Shown: piece after piece, positions 47,301 through 59,300 of the stretch
Numbering within the stretch: the stretch's first letter is position 1
Layout: every line of letters begins with the position of its first letter
Assembly (NCBI RefSeq): GCF_963662255.1
Contig: NC_085067.1
Location: forward strand, 5,856,428 to 5,920,427
Reading direction: 5' to 3'
From: Cinclus cinclus
Taxonomy: Eukaryota; Chordata; Aves; Passeriformes; Cinclidae
Length of the DNA: 64,000 nucleotides
Program-made: the position numbers and the translations under genes
Notes under the pieces: model-generated
What the model saw: the letters and a program-made list of their open reading frames with translations, nothing else
The model's database searches: none
Told to the model about the DNA's origin: nothing

Positions 47301-50300
47301 TTAATTAGTGAGTGAATGTGATCTGTGTGTTTGTTTGTTTGTTGCTGTGGGCATGTGTTTAACAAGTCTGAAGCTGGCTTAACCCTAACCTGGTATTACC
47401 CAAATTGCTGGGAAGTGTCCTGGGCTGCAGGACTTGCCAAGAGGATTGGCATTTGGATCTCAGGCTAATATTAACCACATCTGTGCTGTGCTAAAACCAG
47501 TCCCAAACTGCAGATCCCCCAGGCCTGATTTTTGCTTTTGGGAAGGAGGTGAGACACATCCCAGTGTGCCTCTTGAAGAAGGACTGAGCTCTTCACCTTT
47601 GGCCAGGGATCAAAACCACCTGGGGGCCAGCAATGCCTGAATTGTTCTGCTTTGAAATTTCCCTTTCTGTTACTCCTTAAGGTTGTTTTTTTTTTTTAAT
47701 GTATTTCTTCCCCTGCTTTGTTGGGCAGACTGAGGCTGCACACTCTGTGACAGTGACATTGCCTCAGTCCTGTGGATGCCTCAAAGGCAGCTGGAGGTCT
47801 GAAAGAGGCTGCTGGCAGGATCTCAGCCAGTTTGTCACACCCACTCAGTGTCATCTGTTGATCCCCTCTTCTGCCCCCTTGTCTTTGGAGGGGATGTCTC
47901 ATCAGAGGGATGTTCTTGCAGTGAAAGTCCCAATGGGACTAACCCAGAAAGACCAACAGCAGCATTAACTTCCATGGAAAATGCCATTCTACGTTTCCAT
48001 CTCTTTAACTGTGGGGTTTTCTTTTTCTTCCGGGCATTTAAATAGAGACTGAACTGTGTAAAACTGCACAAATACCAAATTAATATAGTTCATTTGAATT
48101 GTCCTCAGCATTTCCAGATATTTTGCCCATGACCAGCAAGACTCCAGCTGCTTGTGAGGTTAATTTCTTTAGTGAGTAAATCTTATTTTATCTCCACAGT
48201 GAGTTGTGTAATTGGTATTAAATGTAACATGCATGCACAGATGCTGAGCATGTGTTAACAATTAAAAAGAGGAGGAAAAGGACCTTTGGTACAAGAGCAT
48301 TGCTTATAAGCAGAGCAGACCTGCTGTAGGACTTTAGGAGAGCTGTTTTCTAGGGAACAGGTTGTGCCCCTATTTGCCACCATGGGGCAGATCTTATTCT
48401 CTGCTCAATTTTCTTTTTCTATAAAATGGTGACTAAGCCCGCTTTACAAAACTATTTGGGATCTCCAGCTGCACAGTGTAAAGTAGCCATAGCAGTCACT
48501 AATGGAGGAGAAACAAAATATGTGGGAGTGCAGATGGCTGGGTGCAGAGCTGTGCATCCCAAGAGCTGGAGTTCGATGCTGCTTTCCCTCAAGTGCTGAA
48601 TTTCATGCAGGTTACAGTCACTCTCTCAACTCCTGTGCAGTAGTACAGTGCTTTGCAGGATGTCTGTGTGTGCCGACGTGACATTTTTGCCTTTAAACCT
48701 TTCTGTGTGTTGATTTGTTCTGCAAATCCACAGAATATGAGAGCTCTGTGGACACACTCCTGGGAGCCCCTGCACTGTATGGGAGCAGGGCACTGTGGCC
48801 AGGAGCCAGGAAGGCTGGCTTGAGACCCGGGGGCAGAGCAGTAAATCTGCAGGAATGGACAGGCTTGGATTCTCTGTTATGTAAGGATTTTGTTTAATAC
48901 TCTAGCCACTCATCTACAAGAATATTATTGATTCGAGACTGGCAGCTGGTCAGGTTGATTTATGTCCTAAACTGAAAAGCTTTTTGATAAACAGTGAATA
49001 TCCACAGTTTTCTGTAATGCCTGGACTGGTTTGGGCTGTTCCAGGTGGGGCTGTGCCCCTCTGTAAAATCTGGCTGGATTTAGGGGGATATGACCCCAAG
49101 ACTCCAAGGGGTCTGTTCCACACAATTCAGGGCTGTATCCCATCACTGCAGCAGGATGGAGGGTGGGAGCTGAGTACCAGCTCACCCTGAGCTCCAGGCA
49201 TCACAGGCTTGGCAGCCTGGGAGGAAACCCCTGTTCCAGCAGCCTGAAGTGTCTGCCTCATCCACAAGGCTGTGAGCAGGGGCTGCTCGTGTCCCTCCCT
49301 CCCTGTCTGACTGCTTCCTAAGTGGAGAATTCGAAGGCTGGCCTCAATGGACAACACCCTGGAGTGTTGGGGTTGATTAGGGACTCAGCAGTGTTTTGGG
49401 ACTCACAATCCCAAAGCGACCTCCAGTTTGCCCAGTCTGCCCGCATTCGTCTCCTGGCTCTGCAAGTGATTTGCTGTGATAATCTTAGGGAAGTTACTTC
49501 ATTTGCCTTTTCCTGGAACTACAGTGTGAGTGGTTGTGCCAGGTCAGCCCCAACATCCATTTAGGCAGTGGATGTGATGCTTTCCCAGAGTGCTCCTCCA
49601 GCCTTTGACAAGGAGCTCAGTGACTCCTTTCATCTGGGCTGTGGAGGTTTGATGAGCTACAAAGGAATCTGTTAAGATTTCTGACAAAGGACACAAATCC
49701 ATTGCTGGGGCAAGGCTGGTGTGGAAAAGGAGCTGTTTTGGTGGGTCACTCATTCATATCTGATTCAAAGCTGTTGTAGCAGTCATAGGACTGCCAGAGC
49801 TTTGTGAGTAGCTTGTTTTTTATACTTTGGAGAATGAAAATGGTCAGGACTCAGTTTTGCTTGCTGATGGAAATCACTCAGCAGGGTAAAGCATTAGCAG
49901 CAAGTGCAGTGAAACTGGTGACTGTGGTATTGGCAGTGTGACCTGTCCTCCAGCAGCTTTGACACAGCTGTCCTGGTTTGGAGAGCAGCCTTTGTGCTCT
50001 GCAGTCCTGGCTTGGTGTGCAAACAGACACAAAATAGGCAGCAAACAAGGCACTGAAATCTCTTTGTGTGGGCCACAGTGGTGTCTGCAATGAGATCCCT
50101 GCAGCCCATGCATGGTCTGTCCTGCAGCTCAGGGCTCTCTCACAGGATTAGCCTGCATCAGGGGGCCTGCCAGCAGCCCTGCTCTCAGCATCTCACCCCA
50201 TTCCTGCTAGGTGAAATGCCTTGTGTTCCTTGCTGCTGTGTTACTGAGTGCAGGCAGCACCTTGAGCTGTGGTGCTTGACTCCTGCTTTGTGGTGTGAGG

Positions 50301-53300
50301 GAGCCAGAAGGCAATTGTCCTCTGTTAACCCATGAATTGCTGTCCACAAAATGCACAGCTGCCCTGGAAGCCCTGATTATGCTGTGGGCACAAGGCAAGG
50401 CAGTTGCTGAGCTGTGGTTGTTGAAGCTTCTGTCCCTGGCTCCACCCTCCCTGTTATTTTTTGGTGCTCCAAAAACCTCACGTCATTTTGCAGAAGTGAT
50501 TGTAGCCCCTCAGGATCACATGAACACTTCAACAGAGTCAATTCATTACAAGCTGCTGTTAAGATGCAAATAAACCCTCCTAATGCAGTAACTCCAGCAC
50601 TGCTGCACTTCATAAGTCAGCATAACTGCTTCCACAGGGCTGGAGTTGCAGGGCAGAGGCTTGCCAACTGCAGAGCAGCTGCAGCACCATCCAAGCCAAC
50701 TTGTGCAAAGTAAAGGTGCTGATGCAATTTGGGAAAAGGTGCTGGCACTGGTTTTATTGATACAGGGTTGAGCCCGGCCTCTTCTTTAAATCCATGTGGC
50801 TGCTTAGGTGCTGTTATGACAGGATAGGTTGGGAGGGAATAAAGAGAATTTCTGTTTGAAGAACTTTAATGCCTTTGGGGGCCAAGACTCCCTGTCCATC
50901 CTCTGCTCATCTCCTCAAGCTGGCAGCTCTTCATCCTGAAGCAGAGGCTTTGTGCTGTTCAGCAAAAGCCAAAGCTGGCAACTTTAGGATCAGGGGTTTG
51001 TCGTGCCACGAACTCCCTTGGACCATCAAGAGCCAGCCCTTGTCCACCCCACCTTCACAGAGAGTGTTTCAGCCCGAGCAGGGCTGATAGCTGTATTAAT
51101 TGGTCCTCTCCTCCATGGGGATGTTCTGACTCCTGTAAGGCAGATCCAGGTTGTCCTTCTGGCAGGAGTGTCTGTCTGCCCGTGAGACAAATGGAAATGG
51201 TTAACCAGAGCTGCTAGTCCTGGGGAATTGCTTCAGCAGCACTTCACGCCTGACTAATATCTGTTTCTTCCCTTCTGCACTCTGCCTGTCACTCCAGATG
51301 GGAGAGGACACTCCGTGGGTAATTGGTTCTGTTCCCTCTGTCTTCCTCCTTCCCTCTTACTCAAACACATCACTGTTACCATCTTTTCCATCACTCTGAG
51401 TTTGGAATAAAGTTACGATTTGGGCATCTCACAGGAGGAAAAACAGACCTGCAGTTCCTTAACGGGGAAAGCATCAGTGCCATGGGAGGGTGACAGGCAA
51501 GAGAAACAGGAAAAGAGACTTTGTGCTGCTGAAATGGGAAGTGCAGTCCGGATCTGATGTGGAACTGATCAGTTCTTTATTAACTCCCCCCCTTGTAACT
51601 TCTGGTGCAGTAGAAATGCTGTTGCTTCTCTCCAGTCTGGGCAGAGCCAGTTCTGCCTGTAGGGACCTGGAGGAGCTGCAGCAGCTTGGCGCTGGCTCTG
51701 CAGCCCTGGAGCACATCTGCAGTGCTTGGGCCTGAGCACAGGAACCAGGAGAGGCTCGGGCTGTGCTCTGCAGAGCCCTCCAACCTGAAGAGGGGTTCCA
51801 GCAGCTCAGAGCTTCCTGGGATGGAAAAGAGATGTTGTATCCAATCTGAAGACACATAGGGGCTCCTGGTAAATTCTCTGAGCCAGTCAGGGCTTTTTTT
51901 CTCCTTTTTGTGAGAGCTGGAGTCTTAACTAAAGCAATAAATCCACATTCTGCTTTCTTCCCCCAAGGCCTGACATTTAGGGAAAATGGAAGACTTGTGG
52001 ATAGCTTGAGGAACCCCAATATGTCATTCCCTGCCCCTTGCAGCCAACATCAGTGTATGAGCTGCTTCAAGGTTGGGTTCCTACCCTGCAGCTCCTTCTG
52101 ATGAGGTTAGTAGGAAATGGTAGAATCAGCATCTGGCTTGATTATGCAGAATTATTCAGACATTTCCATAATACCCTTTGTAAAATGCTTGTTGCTTGAT
52201 AAACCAGCCTTTCTGCTGCTGCAGACAACAGTACCAGAAATCTTACGTGCATACAATAATATCTGGAAATGAACTGGATTCTTTCTTTTCCCCCAGACTT
52301 TGCTGCCTGTCAATATAAATCTTGAAGTTTATCTGCATGCAAGACTATGAATAGGGATGAGGTGTAATAGTTGCATTTATTACTCCTCAGTGAGCCTGTA
52401 ACAAGATGTAAATGATCTGATATATTAATCTAAACCGTAGCTTGGCTTAGAGAGCAGTCAATAGAAGAAAACTCAGTCAGGCTGTTTCTGTGGGGGAGAC
52501 TTGACAGTGTAATAAGCCTTATTTTCTAAGCTCAATATTAATTGGATTTGCATCCTCTGGCTGGCTTCCTTTGGTCTCTGACTGATCCTTCTTTTGGATT
52601 TGTAATCACTCACTTTTATCTTTATTTCTTAAGTCAGTTAAGCAAAACTGGACAGCCAGAGCCTGGGTTGCTGTATGGAGAGGTGGCTTTTGAAAAAGAT
52701 GAGGAATCTCCTCAGCCTCTGCCATGGCCTCAAGTAGGGATAAAGTGAGTCCCACACAGGAAAAAAGCTCTTATGGCCTCTTTAACAGAAAGCAAGTGGT
52801 GTGTGATTTGTTCTTTTCTGACACCTACTTAGACTGGTTAATGTTGCTCCTGTGAGGACTAGGGGAAGGAGAGGTGCCTGGGAATAGAAGAGAGATCCAG
52901 GGAAGCATAGGGATTTGTCACATTTTACAGGTTTTATGGGGGCTAGTTATCATCTGCTAAGTCACTGTCTTACACCTTTGCTGCTCTTCTCAGGGCAATT
53001 TATGCTTTTTATCTGTGCTCTAATGGAAAGAGGTGTGAAGCTTTATGGTATATCTTGACCAGCATAAAACACATTTGCTGTGAGATCTCTCAGGGAACTG
53101 GCTGGAAGGGATCAGAGCAAAGTTGATTTCCAAGTTTTTTGTGCAGAGGGAAAAGGTCAGAGCCTTTTTGGCTCTAAACATAGGCACTCCTGGAAGCTTT
53201 TGCTTCAGCTGCATGGTGCATTTGTTCCATATTCTGGCACACCAACACTTAAACAACATATCTGGAGCCTTTGTTGACCCCATTTGTCACATGCTTTTTT

Positions 53301-56300
53301 AAAAGTAAACTAACTCCCCAAACTCTAATCAAATGGAAGAGCAAAACCGTCTCCCAGGTGAGCTGTGATGTTCTGGTCTGCCAGTCCAGCCTTTTCCTAA
53401 TGGGGCTGGCTCTTACCTCACCCCTGCATCATCCTCTTGTGTGTGTTGTCAGGTCATGTTCCTTGACTGAATGTGACCCCAAAAAACCCCTGTTCTAGGC
53501 AAAAGAAAAATTCGCTGGTCTTCAGAAGAAGAGCATGGGACACAAATAAGCCTGGAGATATCTCTGCAGTGAATAACCTCTGCATATCTTGTTTCCTCCT
53601 GGTTATCAGTCATCTGTTAGTGCATTTTAAATATTCACAGGAGTGATGTTGTACTTGCAAACAGTGCTTGTAGCCAAGCCTTGGAGCCTGTCCTGATCTC
53701 TGAATTCTCCTGGGCATGTAGAGTCATGTGGAGGTTTGAAAAATTAGCTTTGTCACTTGGAATGTGGTCTGGGTGCTTTGTAAAGGGAGCTTGTGGGGGG
53801 AAGAGTTTCTAGGTGGGCTGCAGAAGGACCCCAGAGAGGATTTAGTGTTTATGGAGAGCTGTTTCAGTCACTTCAGAGGTGACTGTGTAGCTTGGGAGAA
53901 ATTGGTACTGAAGTAGCCTGGCGCACCATGAGGTCTCTTTGCTGTTGGAATGCCCATTAGATGATGAAGCTGTTTTTTCCCTGTCTGAGGGAGGGGGGCA
54001 TCTTCAAAGCCCCCCTCTGTGGGCTGTTGTCAGAGCCAGCCCAGATCCCATTCTCTTTCCTCCTGTTGTCGAAAGGAGCCGTGTGTTGGAGGAGCGCAGC
54101 CAAGATCCATTGTGTTTGCCCGTGGCTCGTAGCCGTTCCCTAGATAACTAAAGCTTTCAGGAAGTGAGCCTCCCTGTCAGTTTTATTTTTGTGCCACTTC
54201 ACAGTTACCCCACTGGGTTTTGTGGAGCTGCTTGAGGCCTGCTGGCAGCAGCAGGGCTGAAGGGGAAGCATCGGTGCATGAAATGTGAAGAAGGGAAGTT
54301 TTGGTGCAGGAAGGGATTGATTTTTGTCCTTATTAACCTGTAAAACACTCCTGTCTACGGTGAAGGCATGGGGTAGTTCTCCAAGTAGCTCTGCTCACAC
54401 AGCAGCAAGCAGCCCCTCTGTTCCCTGTGCTTTCCCAGCACTGCATTTCTGTCTGTCCTGTGCAGATCGGGATCGATCCGGGCTCCGTCCGGTGTCTGAC
54501 ACTTGGCTCAAATGATCTCGGTTTTCCTCTCCTCTCTCTCCTTCTCTCTTTCAGCTTGGCAGTGACCTTGGCGGGGGCATTGGAGGAAGCCCGGCAGTAA
54601 GTGCCATTCCATTTTTTTCCCCAATTTCCAAAGCTGCTCAAAGCTCAGGGTTTTTCAGTGTAACCTCACCCATGATGTGCTGGAAGGTGCTTTTTAAAGC
54701 CCTGAAGATGTTTGAAAATGGATAAATGCAACTGAAACACACGGGTCCCCACCTATGTTAATGAGAGTCCAGCTGCCACCTGGGCTTTCCTAAGAGCAGC
54801 CAGGGCCAGAGCTGTTCACTCTCTCTGCTTAGCTCTTCTTCCTCAGAGCTTTTAGTTGGAGCACCAGCATTAACCCTGGCCGTGCCTCATCCTTGTGCAA
54901 CTGCTTTAGCAGCTGAAAGGCCAAGGATGCTTATCCCTACTCACAAAGCCTGGTCTGTAATCCTAACCCAGTGTCACCACACTTTGCTGAACTCAGTGCT
55001 TTTTCCTCCCAAACTCCACGTAGGATTTTTGCCTGGACATCAGGGCTAGGTGCTCTGCGCATTCCTACAACGTGTGGTCAGTGCTGCTACTGGTCACCTC
55101 CTCTGTGCCTGTGCTTTGGGAGTGTCCTCCTGCCTACAGCACTTGCCAGGACATGGGACAGTTTCAAACTCCTTTCAAAGCAGCCTTGTAGCCAAGGCTT
55201 CTTACAGAAAGTGTGGAAAGGAAATGAAGCATGGCTTGGAGATGCAGTGGGCAGGAGGGATTGTGCTTCCAATCCACAGTCAGAAGTAGTGTCCCCTAGC
55301 AAGCTCCAGTCCCTCTTCCCAGGACTCTGTATCCAGTAATTCATACTCAGTTCTGGAGGGAGGGCTTTTCAGAGACCCTTGTTCTGGCTGCAGTCATTCT
55401 CTCTCCTCCTTTCCCTGTGAATCTGGCATTCCTTCTTTCCTTCAACACAAGGGCAGAGGAGAGCTGGTGGCACAGAACACCTGTACACCCAGGCAGCCCA
55501 CAGCAGGACATGGAAGATGGTTCCCTGTGGTGATCATACTTGCAAAGCCAGGTCTCTGCCCTCCTGGGCCAGCAAAAACCCACCAGGCAGTTCTGTCCTG
55601 GTCACTCTGCCTGTTTCTGAGCTGCTGGCTGGGGAATCCTGTTCTCAAGAACAGCATTCATCCTGCTAGGAGGAGAATTTGGGAGCGTAACTTGAGTGTG
55701 ACTGTCCCATCTGAGGCTGGGCGCCTAAAGGTTAATATTCCAGCTTTGGTGCCCTCACTTAAGTTCTGGGAGGGAATGATTGTCCTTCTTGCAGGAGTGT
55801 TGTCCTCTGGCAGACTCTGCTTCATGTAATGAACCTTTTGGGCCCGAGTGCTGAGAATGCAGAGCTCTGGCTTTGGGTGGGAATACACGACATGGTCATG
55901 ACTCCATTGCTATCTCTGGATATGCAAAATCTTGCAGATTCCTGAAGGCTGACATAGTTGGAGGAAGGTTTGAAGCATTTGCTCTTTTCCCTGGGTTTAT
56001 GTGGGGTAGATCCACAAAGCATATTGTCTTATGAGAAGGAGATATGGAGAAGAAAGATACCTTTACAGTGGGAATAGATAACTGGAGCTATAAAAAATGA
56101 TGTGGAAGCTTGGTTGAGGTGACAGCCGAGTGTAGGGATTAGATGCCAAGAGCTTTAGAATTCAAATGCATAATTTAGCACTATTGATAAATCAGTGGGG
56201 GAGCTGTAAATGGCTTTAAAATATTTAGGATATTGCCCGAGTTCATGGTTTATTTAATAAGCAGTGCTTACACGTGATTTTAATGAGTGCCTGTTCTTTC

Positions 56301-59300
56301 TGACTCCTCCAGGTGGGACAGACCTACATTCCTTCCTCTGTGCCAGCCACCTTTGCCCCTTCTCCCACCCCAGCAGTGGTCAGCAGTGGACTCAATGATC
56401 TCTTTGAGCTCTCGTCTGGCATAGGGATGGCTCCTGGAGGATATGTGGCTCCCAAGTCTGTACGTAAGGAAAAACAATTATCCCCAGTTTCTTGCCTTCC
56501 CTTGAGCTACAAATCTGACCTCGCTCACTTGTCCCATTTATTGTGGGTTTCTGGTGCTAAAACTTCAACTCAGTCCCATTAGGGGTGCCCTGGGCTTTTC
56601 TTAAGTAGCGTAACCATGTGTTAGAGACCATGTTAGTTATTAGTTATGGACTTCTGGCATTTTAGCAGTTCTCTCATTTTGCCTCTGACAGTATTTCTCT
56701 AAAGAATGGCTTAGATAAGATCTGAGACTTTTCAGTTGTGTCAGAGCAGCTTTCCTGCTGACCTACTTCTTAACAAGCTTCCTCAGGAAACTGAGGGCAA
56801 GACAGAATTTGCAACAACTTTCCTAGCAGGTTTGTTTATTTGGAGGAATCCAACGTGACAGTGGAGATAAAATCATGTGATTGGGATGATGGTGCCGCAG
56901 TGGAATGCAGAGAAATGCTCTGTCAGTGATAGAGATCACAGAGGCTTTTGGAGGAATCATGAGACACAGAACATGGCTCTGGAAACTGGCTGTGGAGCAG
57001 CCACAGGGAGCTCCTGAAAGGGGATAAACAAAAATTAGCACTTAATTAGCACTCTGTTGATGGATAATTTTAAACCACGATCTGAAATCAAGGATCTCAA
57101 GGTACTACAGACCATACTTAGAGTTTTTGGTCCTTGCAGTTATGGCACCTTATATAAAAAGTCCCGCAGTAATTTTGATCTAAGTACTGTCTCATTTTGC
57201 ACCACTCAGATCTGGGTCTGGGTTTTTCCCACAGACTTGATTTGGGAATCCAGAACCCAACAGATAATAGTATCAGCCCTGTGGTGTTCTTTGGTTCAAA
57301 CTTTAGTATTGTCCTGCCTCTAATAGCCCTTGGAGAAATCCAGCAGCAGATTGGGTGAGTCTCACACTGATGTCATGGACACAAGCTGTCCCTGTTCTTG
57401 TGCACACTAGTGCTGTAGTAATTTGATTTATTCTGTGAGTGCTGTGAACAAATACTGATTAGGAGCAGCAAGCTTATTCCTCAGTGGTGAGCTCCATCCT
57501 TTCAACACTCCATGTCCCATCTTCCCTGTAGTGTTTCTTTAGCCTTTGTGGGCTTAGTGTGCCAATGTAGGTGGATTTCTGAGCTCAGGATGTCTGTTTA
57601 TTGGAAAACTCTGCTTGTTTGTTATCTTCAGGCCAAGCTGATCATGCTGAATGACATCTCTTGTTTTCAAGGTTTGGCTGCCTGCAGTGAAGGCTAAAGG
57701 ATTGGAGATCTCAGGCACATTCAGCCACAGGCAGGGACACATCTACATGGAGATGAACTTTACCAATAAGGCTTTGCAGCACATGACTGACTTTGCCATT
57801 CAGTTCAATAAAAACAGGTAAGAAATAATTAGCAATGTGCTGTGTTCAACAGATTGAACACTCCTGGGAAAGGAGTTTGTGCCTACACTGCTAAATTTAA
57901 GGAGGGCTTGTGCTTAGGTGCATAATGCAGTCACGGAAATAGCTTGGATGATACAGCCTGACTTCTTCATCACACCAAAATTGTGTGAAAGGGCTGAAAA
58001 CACAGACTGATAAATCTGAGAGGAAACAGGCAGCAGACAGTGCCATCCTTCTCCCAGCTCTGAAACAGCATCTGCCCCATTTAACCTCAGTGGAGTTTTT
58101 AAGCAGCCTCATGAGTTGTTAGGCAGGTTGGTGGGTTTATGGCCAGTAAGTGCCCTGGGCAAAACAAGGGCACAAAGAGGCAGGAAGTGAGCTGCACAAA
58201 TATCAACCCATGAGGTCTCTGCCTCCTGACTTAATTGCTGTGCTGCCCCTCAGACTGTCTGCAAGCACAGGACTCCTTAATAAAGCTGCTTGTCACTGAA
58301 AGAGCTGCAAGTTGGGAGCCTGTGGTTCTCCCTGTAATAGGCAGCACAACAATTCTATCAGAAGCAGTAGCCACTTGAAAGTTTAAAGCTTGAATGATAC
58401 AATTCAAATTGTTCTTGGAAACCCATCTCAGCCAAAGGACATGACATGGCAGCACAGCCATGGTGTCTTCCTACAAATACCCTTTCCAGAGAGCTTATCC
58501 TGTGGTTTGCTGTGTGTTATCTTCAGCAAGGACCAGGCTACTTCTTATCAAAACTGCAAAGAGTATCTTGTGACTGACATGTTCTCTATATTCCTTAATA
58601 CCACTTCACTGGAAAAGGGTTCTCTCTGCTGAAGATCCACTGAAACCATCTCTTTAATCTCACTTTTGCAAATTCAGGATTTCTTGGGACGAATAAGATT
58701 TACTTAGAAAAGTCATTATACTAAATAAGTCTTAGGAAATGTTCTCCCTGGACTGCCATATTTTCTGGAGAGTTTTGCTAAGCTGCTATATATGAATATA
58801 GCGTTTCATGCAAATTAGCCTGGAAGAAAAGGCATTTTGTTTGTGATTTCCTCCCCCCCCATACATCAAGCTGTGTTTTAGCCACACCTGCATGGTAGTT
58901 TGAGCATGTAGACAGTTTAAATACTGTACAGTAAACCAGCAGTTTTTCATCTTGCAGGACAAGCTTCATATACAACCTACTACTATTTACTCTTTTACAA
59001 ATGCTGTTCTCCTGTCAATGCTTTCCACTGTGCCTGATGCATTAGAAAGAGCTGCAGAGGGCTGGTTCTTTAAGTGTAAACATTAAGATTTGTGACTGGG
59101 AACTTTCCATTGCTTTTTCCTCCTTTTCTGCTGCTGCTAATGGTACTCACTGCAGTTAAAAAAGGGATAAAGCATTAAAAAAATAAAAGAAAGGTAAAGC
59201 TCTGCTTTGCTGTAATATCACAGCCCCTTAGTAACCAACTGCAAGTTTGGTTCCCCTCTGAGTCCTGGGGAAAACCCGAGGGTTTGTGTCCTCCAAGGTG

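Larger units (their letters stand above)
45187..54554 (+). other. AP2B1: AP2B1 intron 14 (9.4 kb, upstream of the optional exon)
   Basis: A GT-AG intron. It contains a 22-base poly(A) run at 46930-46951, a CR1 tail at 47034-47296 and a short (GTTT)n run near 47328-47343. An AT-rich candidate regulatory block lies at 46195-46330, and the CU-rich tract before exon 15 is at its end. Several open frames at 49874-50113 and 51474-52019 show no protein-like features. Confidence 0.85.

Noticed and set aside
49874..50113. Three minus-strand frames open at once
   Set aside because: Simultaneous openness in all frames reflects base composition, not coding.
51474..52019. 181-codon minus-strand open frame in intron 14
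   Set aside because: No protein-like pattern, and a similar-length neighbour in another frame (51580-51855) shows the region is merely stop-poor.
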